DNA of 64,000 nt from DATKNA01 sp963786765 (GCA_963786765.1 CAWBAJ010000034.1:1-64000), one strand, 5' to 3'; shown: positions 42,947 to 52,076, counted from the stretch's first letter. A program made the numbers and translations. The notes: a model not told the origin generated them from the letters alone.

Positions 42947-43816
42947 ATGGATCCCGGGACCCCGCGCCTGATGTGGCACCTGTTCGAGCCGGTGCACGGC
43001 GTGACCTACTTCGCCGAGCAACCGCGCCGGGCCGCCACGGACTTCGGCCTGACCGGTTACTGGGCGGGATACGTGGTGTTCCGCGCCGCGCCGCTGGGGC
43101 CGGTCGGGCCGGCTGTGGTGACGGCCGCGTTCCACGGGTTCGGACCGTCCCGGGTGGGCAAGGTCCTCCCCCAGGCCTGGGACGCCGTCAGCCCGGCGCA
43201 GGCGCTCGAGGCGAGGGCCACGTCGACGGCGACAGCGCTGCGAGCGATCTGTGCCGGCGCGGGGATCAGCGACGATCACGTGACGGCTGCGGCAGATGCG
43301 CTCGAGCGGGCCGCGGCGGCGGTCGACGTCGCCGGCCGGGTGCTGGCGGCGGCCAATGCCGCGCTGGCCCGCCGGAACGACCCGTACGAGCGGCTGTGGC
43401 AGGCGACGACCGTTCTGCGGGAGCACCGCGGCGACGGGCACGTTGCCACGCTCGTCGCGCTGGGCGTGTCGCCCGTCGAGTCGCACCTGCTGAAGATCAC
43501 ATCCGGGGAGTCCGAGGAGCGCTCCCTGCGGTTGGGGCGGGCCTGGGACGACGAGCACTGGGCGGCGGGCCGCGCTCGGCTGCACGACCGCGGCTGGACC
43601 GATCCCGCGGGCGACCTCACGCCGGCGGGGCACGCTGCCCGGGACGAGGTCGAGCGCCGCACCGACGAGGCGGCGTCCGCTCCCTGGCGCGCGCTCGGTC
43701 CGGCGGCGTCGACCGAGGTTGCCGCGCTGCTGCGGCCGATCGCCGCCGCGGTCGCGGCCAGCGGGGTCGTGCCCTTCCCCAACCCCGTCGGGCTGGGCTG
43801 GCCCCCGCCCGCCTGA
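42947..43816 (+). CDS. SCO6745 family protein
   Basis: A 289-aa protein resembling the SCO6745/SalK group of actinobacterial proteins of unknown function. The opening RLMWHLFEPVHGVTYFAEQ and FGLTGYWAGYVVFRAAPLGP are characteristic, as is AFHGFGP with a conserved His. The rest is helical, with a winged-helix-like C-terminal part (DRGWTDPAGDLTPAGHAARDEVERRTDE). The ATG is 29 bp after the LigD polymerase stop. A CAGACT stretch 6 nt before the ATG may be its own -10 box. Confidence 0.75.
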   Translation: MDPGTPRLMWHLFEPVHGVTYFAEQPRRAATDFGLTGYWAGYVVFRAAPLGPVGPAVVTAAFHGFGPSRVGKVLPQAWDAVSPAQALEARATSTATALRAICAGAGISDDHVTAAADALERAAAAVDVAGRVLAAANAALARRNDPYERLWQATTVLREHRGDGHVATLVALGVSPVESHLLKITSGESEERSLRLGRAWDDEHWAAGRARLHDRGWTDPAGDLTPAGHAARDEVERRTDEAASAPWRALGPAASTEVAALLRPIAAAVAASGVVPFPNPVGLGWPPPA

Positions 43817-43863
43817 CGGCGGCCCGCTGACGGGTGGGGGCGGGAGTTCGCCGGGCTCGGCGC

Positions 43864-44517
43864 TCAGGCGCTCGCGGGAACGCCGGGGACGGCGCAGACC
43901 GCCACCAGGCCGAGCTCTTCTCGGGCGCGGCGGCCGGCCGTGTAGTCGTGCGCGACGAGCGCGACCCGACGGCCGAGAGCGTGCGCCGTTGCGAGGTCCG
44001 CGGCGGCCGGGGCCTCGTCCGGCCCGAGGTCGCCGTACGACTGGGCCATCGCCCCGGTGAAGGAGCCCAGTCGGTTGAGGTCGGTCTCGCTGCCGCCGGT
44101 GGTGTTCCAGCCGGCGTACTCGCCGAGGCTGACCCAGTGCATGCCGTGCTGCGCCGCCAGCACGAACAGCTCGAGCAGGGTGTTCTCCTTGTTGCCGTTG
44201 ACGTTCTGGCTGTTCGTGAAGCCGGCGGCGACCTTGTCCTTCCAGCGCATTCCGTCCGCCCACGGCTTGGACGACGCCTCGGCGAACCGCTTGAACGTGG
44301 CCGAGGCCGCGCCCATGTAGGTCGGCGCCCCGAACACGATGGCGTCGGCGCGATCGAGCGCGGCCATCAGCTCCTCGCCCGGCTCGTCGACCGGCAGCAG
44401 GTCGACGACCGTCCCGGGGACGGCCCTGGCACCCGCCGCCACGGCCTGGGCCTGGCGGCCGGTGTGCCCGAAGCCGGAGTGGTAGGCGACCGCGACACGG
44501 ATCCCGATGCTGGTCAT
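43864..44517 (-). CDS. flavodoxin-like NAD(P)H-dependent FMN reductase
   Basis: A 217-aa flavoprotein of the WrbA/flavodoxin fold. The FMN phosphate loop is HSGFGHTGRQA near residues 13-23, followed by FGAPTYMGAASATFKRF and a middle segment GSETDLNRLG. It may reduce quinones, nitro-compounds or azo dyes. The ATG at 44515-44517 has CGAGGAGGA upstream. It is divergent from a TetR regulator and both share two palindromic operators, so it is very likely the regulated target. Confidence 0.88.
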   Translation of the reverse strand: MTSIGIRVAVAYHSGFGHTGRQAQAVAAGARAVPGTVVDLLPVDEPGEELMAALDRADAIVFGAPTYMGAASATFKRFAEASSKPWADGMRWKDKVAAGFTNSQNVNGNKENTLLELFVLAAQHGMHWVSLGEYAGWNTTGGSETDLNRLGSFTGAMAQSYGDLGPDEAPAAADLATAHALGRRVALVAHDYTAGRRAREELGLVAVCAVPGVPASA

Positions 44518-44538
44518 GGTTCCTCCTCGAGAAGAAGT

Positions 44539-44550
44539 GGACTATAGTCC
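44539..44550. promoter_or_regulatory. TetR operator 1 overlapping a two-way -10 box
   Basis: GGACTATAGTCC is a perfect 12-bp palindrome. It contains TATAGT on both strands; on the plus strand this lies 6 nt before the TetR ATG at 44555. A bound repressor would block both divergent promoters. Confidence 0.75.
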
Positions 44551-44554
44551 GCTT

Positions 44555-45244
44555 ATGCGCTCCGACTTTAACGGACTGCAGTCCGTTTCTGCAAGCACCC
44601 TCTCCATCGGCCAGGAGACGCCGCCGAAGGAGCGGGCGGACGCCGCCCGCAATCGCCGGCGCCTGCTCGATTCGGCCGCGCGGCTGTTCGCCGAGCGCGG
44701 GGTGGGCGCGGTGTCGATGGACGACGTGGCCGCCGCCGCCGGAGTCGGCAAGGGAACGGTCTTCCGCCGGTTCGGGGACAAGTCCGGCCTCGCCGTGGCG
44801 CTCCTGGACGATCGCGAGCGCGAGCTGCAGCAGCGCGTGCTCCAAGGCCCACCGCCGCTCGGGCCCGGCGCGCCACCCGACCAGCGGCTGGCGGCCTTCC
44901 TCGGTGCCTACCTCGACTACTGCACGGCGCACCTGGAGCTGGTCCGACTGTCGGAGACGGCGAGCCCCGGCGCCCGCTACCGCATCGGCTCCTACCGCTT
45001 CTGGCACCGCCATGTGGAGGTGCTGCTCGACGAGGCAGGCATGGCGCCGGCAGGAACCGGCCCGCTCGCGCACGTCCTGCTGGCTCCGCTGGCCGCGGAC
45101 CTGCTGCAGGGCCTGGGCCCGCAGGCCTGGCCGGACCACCGGCGGGCGGTGCTGCAGCTTGCTGCCGCGGCCGTCGCCGGGCCTTCCCTCGGTCCGGTCC
45201 CCGTGAGCACTCATGGGTCGGGCCGCAGTGGGCACGAGAGCTGC
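44555..45244 (+). CDS. TetR family transcriptional regulator
   Basis: A TetR regulator of about 230 aa. The helix-turn-helix is clear: LLDSAARLFAERGVGAVSMDDVAAAAGVGKGTVFRRFGDK. The ligand-binding domain follows to about residue 215. The ATG at 44555 is close behind a TATAGT box, and operator 2 lies inside the first codons. The frame runs on without a stop into a separate-looking small protein gene at 45245; a stop in the next frame at 45204-45206 suggests either one lost base or a genuine fusion. It probably represses the divergent flavodoxin gene and itself. Confidence 0.85.
44570..44587. promoter_or_regulatory. TetR operator 2, perfect 18-bp palindrome
   Basis: AACGGACTGCAGTCCGTT is a perfect palindrome sharing the GGACT/AGTCC half-sites of operator 1. 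It lies within codons 6-11 of the TetR gene, so it would act as a roadblock or aid co-operative binding. Confidence 0.75.
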
Positions 45245-45445
45245 ATGACGACGGCCGATCCGGACCCCACGACGCGGCACGTCGACGAGCGCGCCGAACT
45301 GCTTCCGGAGGAGCAGGCCGCCGGTAGTGCCGATCCGCAGGCGCAGGCGGCGGCCGTTCTCCAGGAGTCGCAAGAGCGGACCGAGCGCCCGGACCCGGAC
45401 GCCAGCACCCAGAGCGGCCGGCGCACCAGCGCCGAGACGGTCTGA
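45245..45445 (+). CDS. small acidic protein of unknown function
   Basis: A 66-aa acidic, disordered-looking protein in frame with the TetR gene. The stretch HVDERAELLPEEQAAGSADPQAQAAAVLQESQERTE resembles small actinobacterial hypothetical proteins encoded alone, which argues for an independent gene starting at ATG 45245 rather than a TetR tail. Function unknown. The ribosome site (CACGAGAGC) is weak. Confidence 0.5.
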   Translation: MTTADPDPTTRHVDERAELLPEEQAAGSADPQAQAAAVLQESQERTERPDPDASTQSGRRTSAETV

Positions 45446-45675
45446 CCCAGCGGCGAGCCTGACGCGACAGCGAGTCCCGAGATGTCCAGCCCTTCCCCGA
45501 TCGGTGCCCACCGGGCAAGAATCGGGAGGAAACCGGGCGTTGGGCGCGGGGCCGGCAGGGTTCCCGAGCGCTCCCCGACCGGGCACCATCAATGGGAGCC
45601 GCCCTCGTCCGGAGGGAGCGGACGAGAGGACGCGCCGATGCCGCGACTGCGACGTGCCCGCGGGCAGGGGGTCGC

Positions 45676-46602
45676 ATGAGCAGCGACCTCCTGCTGGCGG
45701 TGGCGCTCGCGTTCGCCGCCGCGTCGCTCTTCGCGGTGACGACGAACCTGCACCGCGGCGCGGCCTCCGCGGTCCCCATGTCCGACGGGGGCCCTGTCCG
45801 TCTGCTGCTGCGGCTGCTGCGCACGCCGCGCTGGCTGCTCGGCAGCGCGGCCGCCCTGGTGGCGCTCGGTCTGCACACCGTCGCGCTGCGGTTCGGCACG
45901 GTGATCGTCGTCCAGGCGGTGCTCTCGACCGGGCTCGTGCTCGCCCTGGCCCTCGAGGCCCTGCGGGAACGCCGCCGCCCCGCCCTCAAGGAGGTCGGCG
46001 CGTGGGTGCTCGTGGTCGCCGGCATCGTCACCCTGCTCGGCCTCGCCCACCCCCACGGCGGAAGGAGCATCGGGACGGCTGCGCTGGCGCTCACGCTCCT
46101 GCTGGCCGTCCTCGTCGCCTCCCTCGGCCTGCTCGTCGGCCGCACCCGGCTGCCGCGGCCCGCCGTCGCCGTCGTCATGGGCGGCTGCGCCGGAGCGCTC
46201 TTCGCCCTGGACGCCGTGTTCCTCAAGGCGCTCGCAATGGCAGCGGAGAACCTCCTCAGCCTGCGCTCGCTGCTCGACCTCGCCGGCTTTCTGATCGCCT
46301 CGATCCTCGGGAACCTCGTCGTCCAGCGCGCCTACCAGCAGGCGCCGCTGCGGCACGTCCTCCCGTCCGTCACCGCGGCCGATCCCCTTGCCGCGTCCGT
46401 GGTGGGCATCGCCCTGCTGCACGAGCACCTGGCGCCCGGGGTCGTCCCGGTGGCCGGCCTCGTCGGCGGCCTCACGGCCATGGTGGTGGGGATCGTCGTC
46501 GCCACCCGCGGCGTGCCCGGCGACGAGCTGGCGCTTCTCGCGCACGCGCGGAACGACACCGGCAACGAGCGGAGCAGCGCGACCGAGCGAGCCCGCACCT
46601 GA
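45676..46602 (+). CDS. DMT-type (EamA-like) membrane transporter
   Basis: A 308-aa membrane protein with about nine or ten hydrophobic helices, beginning LLLAVALAFAAASLFAVTTNLHRGAA. The arrangement of two similar halves, with RPALKEVGAWVLVVAGIVTLLG in the first and SVTAADPLAASVVGIALLHEHL in the second, is characteristic of DMT-superfamily proteins. Substrate unknown. The ATG at 45676 follows GCAGGGGGT. It converges with the GH3 gene 16 bp away. The 230 bp upstream hold no recognised gene. Confidence 0.8.
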   Translation: MSSDLLLAVALAFAAASLFAVTTNLHRGAASAVPMSDGGPVRLLLRLLRTPRWLLGSAAALVALGLHTVALRFGTVIVVQAVLSTGLVLALALEALRERRRPALKEVGAWVLVVAGIVTLLGLAHPHGGRSIGTAALALTLLLAVLVASLGLLVGRTRLPRPAVAVVMGGCAGALFALDAVFLKALAMAAENLLSLRSLLDLAGFLIASILGNLVVQRAYQQAPLRHVLPSVTAADPLAASVVGIALLHEHLAPGVVPVAGLVGGLTAMVVGIVVATRGVPGDELALLAHARNDTGNERSSATERART

Positions 46603-46617
46603 TATCGCGTCAGGATG

Positions 46618-48456
46618 TCAGAGGTCCAGCCCGTGCCCGAAGGCGAAGCAGGGGTCGTCGTACCCGGGCACGTCCTCGGCGTGCCGGCGGACCTGTTCCA
46701 TCGAGCGAGGCAGGTCGAACGGCAGGCGGCCCCGCGGCCCGATCCTGCCCGTCAGGGCGTCGAGGAGCGCGTCGTTCCGCGTGCCGTAGCTGGCGACCAC
46801 CGCCGCGGCCACGGGCAGCAGGGGCGTGAGCACCGCGGGCCGGTCCAGGAAGACGTCGAGCACCAGCGGGCAGTGCTCGGCGATCCTGGCGAGGCGCACG
46901 ACCAGCCCAGGAGGGAAGTCCAGCGCCCCCTGGTGGAAGAACGACTCGAGGAACAGGTCCGAGCGGGGCTCGAAGGGCGCCGCCAGGCGGACGACCGCCA
47001 CGTCGGCGTCCTGCGGGCGATCGACCGGGGAACCGCAGCGAGCGAGCGTGGCGGGGTCCACGCCCTCGGCGTAGATCCGCAGTCCGGGGGCCAGGGGTAA
47101 CAACGGAGCGCCACCGATCACGTCGTTCTGCAGCACCGTCACGGACGCCGCCTGCGCGTGGTAGCCCGCCTCGTGGAAGTCCGCCCGGCCGACCGTCGCC
47201 TCCGCGAGGTCCTCGTCAACGTACGGGTCGTCGAAGAGGCCGAGGGCGAACTTCACCCGCAGCAGCCGCCGCGCCGACTCGTCGATGCGCTCCTCGGCGA
47301 CGCGGCCGTCCTTGACGAGGTCGAGGAGCACCTCGACGCACTCCTCCCCGCCGAACTGGTCGACGCCCGCGTGCAGGAGCAGCTCCATCCGCCCGTGCGG
47401 GTCGAGGCGCTCGACGCCCCACGCTCGGGCGGGCAGCACCTGGTCGCCGACATGGTTGTCGTTGATCAGCTCCCAGTCGCTGAGGACCACCCCGTCGTAG
47501 CCGAGCCGCTCCCGCAGGAGCCCGGTGATGATCTGCCGGTTGTAGCCGAAGCCGACCTCCTCGATCGGCTCCCCGTCGACGGTGAGGCCGACGGGCATGC
47601 CGTAGTACGGCATGACGGCGGCGGTTCCGGCCTCGAGCACGCCGAAGAAGGGCCTGAGGTGGTCGGCGAAGCGGCCACCGGGGTAGACCTGCTCCCGGCC
47701 GTATGGGAAGTGGGCGTCCTCGCCCTCCTTCTGCGGCCCGGCGCCGGGGAAGTGCTTGCTCGTGCACGCGACGCTGCCCGGGCCGAGCGAGTCCTGCTGG
47801 AAGCCGTGCAGGTACGCCAGGGCCAGCTCGGCGACGAGGTCGGGGTCCTGCCCGAAGGTGGAGGACTGGCGTGCCCATCGAGGCTCGGTCGCGAGGTCGA
47901 GCGTCGGGTGCAGGGCGGCACGGATCCCCACCGCGACGTACTCCTGCCGGGCAATGTCGGCGAAACGGCCGACGAGGGCCGCGTCCCGCAGCGCGGCCAG
48001 CCCGAGCGGCTCCGGCCATTGCGAGAACGATGCTGCGGCGAAGGAGGCTCCTGCGTTCTCCACGAAGGCGTGCCTGGGGTCGGTGGAGACGGTGACCGGA
48101 ATGCTGTGCGGAGTCTGCTCCGCCAGCGCCTGCAGGGCGTTGTGCCACCGCGCGGCCGTCCGGGCGTCCCCCAGCCGGTGCACGTTGAAGTGGCTCAGGT
48201 ACTTGTCCCTGACCACCACCGAGGTGGGCGACTTGCTGATCCTCCCGGGCCGCTCGAGCACGGACCCGTCCTCGCCCGCCTCGATGACGGTGTGGAACAG
48301 CAGGCCGGCCTTCTCCTCCAGCGACAGCTCCCCGAGCAGCGACTCGACCCGCTCCTCGAGCGGTACCCGCGGATCCTCGAACGGGTCCATCCGGCCGTTG
48401 TGGTTGAGGTCGCGGTACTCGACACCGCCACCGCTGGTGAGCCTGACCGGTCGCAT
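46618..48456 (-). CDS. glycoside hydrolase family 3 beta-glucosidase
   Basis: A 612-aa GH3 enzyme. The N-terminal TIM barrel contains LSLEEKAGLLFH, TSKHFPGAGPQ (KHF region near 234) and the nucleophile Asp327 in VVLSDWEL. The second alpha/beta domain ends the protein, with VVASYGTRNDALLDALTG. No signal peptide is evident, so it probably acts in the cytoplasm on imported oligosaccharides. It is the last gene of the LacI-controlled sugar operon. GH3 enzymes paired with GH144 are known to cleave sophoro-oligosaccharides; that substrate is inferred from context here. Confidence 0.88.
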   Translation of the reverse strand: MRPVRLTSGGGVEYRDLNHNGRMDPFEDPRVPLEERVESLLGELSLEEKAGLLFHTVIEAGEDGSVLERPGRISKSPTSVVVRDKYLSHFNVHRLGDARTAARWHNALQALAEQTPHSIPVTVSTDPRHAFVENAGASFAAASFSQWPEPLGLAALRDAALVGRFADIARQEYVAVGIRAALHPTLDLATEPRWARQSSTFGQDPDLVAELALAYLHGFQQDSLGPGSVACTSKHFPGAGPQKEGEDAHFPYGREQVYPGGRFADHLRPFFGVLEAGTAAVMPYYGMPVGLTVDGEPIEEVGFGYNRQIITGLLRERLGYDGVVLSDWELINDNHVGDQVLPARAWGVERLDPHGRMELLLHAGVDQFGGEECVEVLLDLVKDGRVAEERIDESARRLLRVKFALGLFDDPYVDEDLAEATVGRADFHEAGYHAQAASVTVLQNDVIGGAPLLPLAPGLRIYAEGVDPATLARCGSPVDRPQDADVAVVRLAAPFEPRSDLFLESFFHQGALDFPPGLVVRLARIAEHCPLVLDVFLDRPAVLTPLLPVAAAVVASYGTRNDALLDALTGRIGPRGRLPFDLPRSMEQVRRHAEDVPGYDDPCFAFGHGLDL

Positions 48457-48573
48457 CTACGGCCCTTCCGTCGTCTCGTCGCCCGTCTGCGGCATCACGT
48501 GGTGCCGCCCTTGCTCCCCGCCGCTGCGGCGGCCCCGGGCCCGGGGGGGCGCGGGGCCGCCGTCGACCGGGGG

Positions 48574-50187
48574 TCAGGCCGGTCCGGCGCTGAACCTCTC
48601 GATCCCGATGACCGGCCGCACCGCACGCTCGACCTCGCGGGTGCTGAACGAGCGGCGCAGCGCGCCCCTGCCCGCGACGTTCCCGATCGCGCCCACGATC
48701 ATGGCTTGGTCGAGCGACAGGTAGCGACGAGCGATCGCGTCGCCCTTCACCGAGGCGGCGTCGAAGAAGCCACCTCGGCCGTAGGCCCCGAGGTCGTACT
48801 GGATCCGCAGGAGGTTGTGGAACGACTCGCGGGGCTCGAACATCATGGCCAGGAACGAGGCGTGCGGGGTGACGACGCCCGTCTTGTAGTCCGGGTTCGG
48901 GTTGGTCGCCGGCCTGCAGTCGTCGAATCCGACGTCGAGATTGGTCTTCTCCTCGTCCGAGAAGTAGCCGTCGGGGTTGAGGCCCAGGGCGTCGACGCCG
49001 TACTCCCGGTAGCCGTCGACGATGAACGGATCACTGGACGGCGAGAAACCCCAGTAGCCGTAGTGGGCGTCGTCGAGGCCGTGCTCACGCTGGGCACGCA
49101 CGTGCAGCGGATGGTTGAGGCCCCACGAGTGCGGCGCCCACCGCTCCTCCGGCACGAAGATCGCGGGCATGAGCTCCTCGAACATCGAGCCGCCCCACCC
49201 GGGGACGATGTGCATGCCCCGGTAGGTGTAGGCGCCCTCGAACACGTCCAGCCCGAAGTAGGTACGGGTGGTGCCGACCGGCTGCATCTCCTGCCAGTTC
49301 CAGTCGCAGGTGGCCGGGAAGGTCCGCCACAGGGCGTAGTAGTTCTGCGGCGGGATCTGTCCCCGGATCAGTCCCAGATACGTGGTGATCCGGGTCTCCG
49401 ACACCGCGGTGTCGTAGTGGTGGTTCGTGTACCAGACGTCCGGGCCGATGCCGATGTGGTTCCCGGTGAAGCCATCGAAACCGGGCGGCGGCGGGGCGTC
49501 GTAGAACCCGCCGTGGATGAGCCCTCCCCCGTTGACCGTTCTCGCGTTCGGGTCGTAGAACATGTCCCAGCGCATCCGCTGCCACAGCTTCTCGGCGAGG
49601 TGGCGTGCGCCGGGGACAGCGGTCCGTACGACCTGCAAGGCGGCTCCGAGCCAGCCGTTGTCCACGCTGGAGACGAACGGGTAGACCCGGTCGAAGGGCG
49701 CTACCGGCCATTGCGTGAGAACGCTGCCGTCCCGGGGGTCGTACCAGTTGTAGTACATCCCGCTCGGCTCGTGGTGGGCCATCCGCAGCAGCGTCGTCAG
49801 GGTCTTCTTGATCCGGCGATTGCACTCACCCGGAGTGATCAGACCGAGGTCGCGGGCCACGACGTTGCTCCACATCCACCCGCCGATGTTCGTCGGGGAG
49901 GTGTAATGGCTGGCGTCGGCGCGTGACAGCGACTCCCTGATGTTGTCCGACGGCAGGCCGGTAGCCGGGAACGTCATGCTGTCCAGGGAGCGCATGGTGT
50001 CGGCGGCCCACCGCAGGAGCCGATGCGTGTCGAATCCGCCGCCTCCCAACCCGGCCGGGGTGTCGGCGGCGGCGGGGGCCGTCGCGGCGGACGCGAGCGC
50101 GGGCGGTGCCAGCAGGAGGCCCGCGGCGGCGGTGCCCCCGGCGAGCAGGACCTGACGACGTGAGGCGGGGGAATGCGCGGTGCTCAT
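48574..50187 (-). CDS. secreted GH144-like (DUF3131/glucoamylase-like) glucanase
   Basis: A 537-aa exported enzyme. Twin arginines at residues 10-11 (SRRQVLLAGG) with a long hydrophobic core indicate a Tat signal. The mature part is an (alpha/alpha)6-type hydrolase with GGWMWSNVVARDLGLI, WLGAAL, a GWGGSMFEELMPAIFVPEERW segment, and YGYWGFSPSSDPF near 380, the signature of glucoamylase-like proteins. Family GH144 includes endo-beta-1,2-glucanases. Its place between sugar permeases and a GH3 gene supports extracellular cleavage before uptake. The exact glucan is inferred. Confidence 0.82.
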   Translation of the reverse strand: MSTAHSPASRRQVLLAGGTAAAGLLLAPPALASAATAPAAADTPAGLGGGGFDTHRLLRWAADTMRSLDSMTFPATGLPSDNIRESLSRADASHYTSPTNIGGWMWSNVVARDLGLITPGECNRRIKKTLTTLLRMAHHEPSGMYYNWYDPRDGSVLTQWPVAPFDRVYPFVSSVDNGWLGAALQVVRTAVPGARHLAEKLWQRMRWDMFYDPNARTVNGGGLIHGGFYDAPPPPGFDGFTGNHIGIGPDVWYTNHHYDTAVSETRITTYLGLIRGQIPPQNYYALWRTFPATCDWNWQEMQPVGTTRTYFGLDVFEGAYTYRGMHIVPGWGGSMFEELMPAIFVPEERWAPHSWGLNHPLHVRAQREHGLDDAHYGYWGFSPSSDPFIVDGYREYGVDALGLNPDGYFSDEEKTNLDVGFDDCRPATNPNPDYKTGVVTPHASFLAMMFEPRESFHNLLRIQYDLGAYGRGGFFDAASVKGDAIARRYLSLDQAMIVGAIGNVAGRGALRRSFSTREVERAVRPVIGIERFSAGPA

Positions 50188-50224
50188 GGGATCTCTCCTT
50201 CGAGGTCCGTCACTTTGAGGTCCG

Positions 50225-51130
50225 TCACTTGATGCCGGTGGTGGCGATCCCTTCGATGAATCGGCGCTGGAAGATCAGGAAGACGACAAGGACGGGCAGG
50301 AGCACGACGGTCGAACCCGCCAGCAGCAGCCCGTACTGGGTGCTGTTCTGTCCCGTCGAGTAGAGGGCGAGGGCCACCGGAAGGGTGTACTTGTCCTCGG
50401 TCTGCGCGACGACGAGCGGCCAGAGGAAGTTGTTCCAGCTGCCGAGGAACGTGAGGATCCCGAGCGTTGCGAGCGCCGGCCCGCACAGCGGCAGGAAGAT
50501 CCGGGCGAAGATCTTGAGTTCCCCCGCGCCGTCGACCCGGCCGGCGTCCAGCAGTTCGCGTGGCAGGCCGAGGATGAACTGCCGCATCAGGAACACCCCG
50601 AACGGGGTCACCAGGAACGGCAGGAACAGCCCTGGGAGCGTGTCGACGAGCCCGGCGTTGGCGACCAGGATGAACAAGGGCACGAACGTGACGACCCCGG
50701 GAATGAGCAGTGTCGTCATGACCAGCACGAAGAGCGCGCGCTTGCCCTTGAACTCGAGCATCGCGAGGGCGTAACCGAGCATCGAGCAGAACAGCAGGTT
50801 GCCGACCGTCACGGTCACCGCGACGACGGTGGAGTTGAAGAAGTACGTGCCGAAGTTCAGCCGGGAGAACAGCTGGGAGTAGTTGTCCCATGACGCGGTC
50901 TGCGGCCACCAGGTAGGTGGCGACTGGCGCAGCTCCCCTTCGGACTTGAAGCTGCCGAGCACCATCCACACGAAGGGCGTGACGACGGCGACCAGCGCGA
51001 CGGTGAGGATGAGATAGAGCCACCAGTTGGGGAAGCGGCGGCGTGCGGTGTCGTCGCGCGCGGGCTCGTGGCCTGCCGTCGCGCGGCGTGCGATGCCGGG
51101 GCTTGCGGTGTCGTGGCGTGCGGTGTCCAT
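50225..51130 (-). CDS. carbohydrate ABC transporter permease (MalG-type)
   Basis: A 301-aa CUT1-type inner permease with six membrane helices. The N-terminal 30 residues are hydrophilic and repetitive (HDTAS, RATAG, RDDTARR). The EAA loop reads PRELLDAGRVDGAGELKIFARIFLPL, which couples to the ATPase, and the protein ends in QRRFIEGIATTGIK, typical for the MalG group. No ATPase gene is in the operon, so a shared MsiK-like ATPase elsewhere is likely, as in other actinobacteria. It starts 13 bp after the other permease gene. Confidence 0.9.
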   Translation of the reverse strand: MDTARHDTASPGIARRATAGHEPARDDTARRRFPNWWLYLILTVALVAVVTPFVWMVLGSFKSEGELRQSPPTWWPQTASWDNYSQLFSRLNFGTYFFNSTVVAVTVTVGNLLFCSMLGYALAMLEFKGKRALFVLVMTTLLIPGVVTFVPLFILVANAGLVDTLPGLFLPFLVTPFGVFLMRQFILGLPRELLDAGRVDGAGELKIFARIFLPLCGPALATLGILTFLGSWNNFLWPLVVAQTEDKYTLPVALALYSTGQNSTQYGLLLAGSTVVLLPVLVVFLIFQRRFIEGIATTGIK

Positions 51131-51142
51131 CGGAGCCCCCTC

Positions 51143-52075
51143 TCAGGTGTTCTCGCGCAGCACTCGGAACTGGATGGCCGTGACGATCGCGATGACGACG
51201 AAGATGATGTAGCTCATCGCGGCGGCGAAGCCGTAGTTCCCGAAGCCGAACTGCTTGTAGGTGTACATGGACAGGGAGATGGTGCTGTTCAACGGGCCGC
51301 CGTTGGTCATGACGAACGGCTCCTCGAAGAACTGCAGGTAGCCGACCGCCGTCGTCACCGAGACGAAGAGCAGCGTGGGTCGCAACAGAGGCAGGGTGAT
51401 GTGGCGGAACCGCTGCCACGCGTTCGCGCCGTCGACGGACGCGGCCTCGAGCAGCGACCGCGGCACCGACTGCAGGCCCGCCAAGAAGATGATCATGCCG
51501 GTGCCGAAGTTGCGCCAGGTCGCCATCACGATGAGCGACGGCATGGACCAGGTCGTCGACCCGAGCCAGTTGGGCCCCGGGATCCCGAACCAGCCGAGGA
51601 CCGTGTTGAACAGGCCGGAGTCCGGCTGGAGGAGGAACCGCCACACCACGGCGATGGCGACGATCGAGGTGATCACCGGGGTGTAGAAACCGAGCCGGAA
51701 CGCGGCGCGGAAACGCGTGATGCCCCGGTCGAGGGCGATCGCCGCGGCGAGTGCGACGCCCATCGTGAGGGGCACCCCGACGATGACGAAGTAGGCGGTG
51801 TTGCTCGCCGCCTTGAGGAAGATCGGGTCGGAGAAGGCCCGGGTGTAGTTGTCGAGACCCACGATGTCGACCGCGAAGGGCGTGCGCAGGTCGCGCTGGC
51901 GGGTGTCGGTGAAGCTCATGAAGAGCGACTGGAGAACCGGCCACAGGGTGAAGGCCGCGAACAGCAGGCAGAAGGGGGCAGCCAGAATCCAGGCGGCGCC
52001 CCCGGCCCCCAGCCGTCGTCGCCGACGAGGGGCCGGGCTCACCTCCGCAGGCGACCGGGTCGTCGTGAGCGTCAT
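51143..52075 (-). CDS. carbohydrate ABC transporter permease (MalF-type)
   Basis: A 310-aa CUT1-type permease. After a basic N-terminus (PRRRRRLG) come six membrane helices, and the EAA motif is VPRSLLEAASVDGANAWQRFRHITLPLL. The MalF-type NNxxY region is visible as FVMTNGGPLNSTISLSMYTYKQFGFGNYGFAAAMSY. The ATG lies only 2 bp after the solute-binding-protein stop, so translation is coupled. It pairs with the next gene to form the membrane channel. Confidence 0.9.
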   Translation of the reverse strand: MTLTTTRSPAEVSPAPRRRRRLGAGGAAWILAAPFCLLFAAFTLWPVLQSLFMSFTDTRQRDLRTPFAVDIVGLDNYTRAFSDPIFLKAASNTAYFVIVGVPLTMGVALAAAIALDRGITRFRAAFRLGFYTPVITSIVAIAVVWRFLLQPDSGLFNTVLGWFGIPGPNWLGSTTWSMPSLIVMATWRNFGTGMIIFLAGLQSVPRSLLEAASVDGANAWQRFRHITLPLLRPTLLFVSVTTAVGYLQFFEEPFVMTNGGPLNSTISLSMYTYKQFGFGNYGFAAAMSYIIFVVIAIVTAIQFRVLRENT

Positions 52076-52076
52076 G

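Noticed and set aside
45446..45675. Region before the DMT transporter gene examined for a hidden gene or RNA
   Set aside because: No frame with a plausible start, ribosome site and recognisable sequence; no strong structured repeat.
47158..49926. A 922-codon open frame on the plus strand opposite the GH3 and GH144-like genes
   Set aside because: It is antisense to two genes with clear family motifs; its translation is Arg/Val/Gly-rich with no domain. Very high GC removes stop codons from opposite frames.
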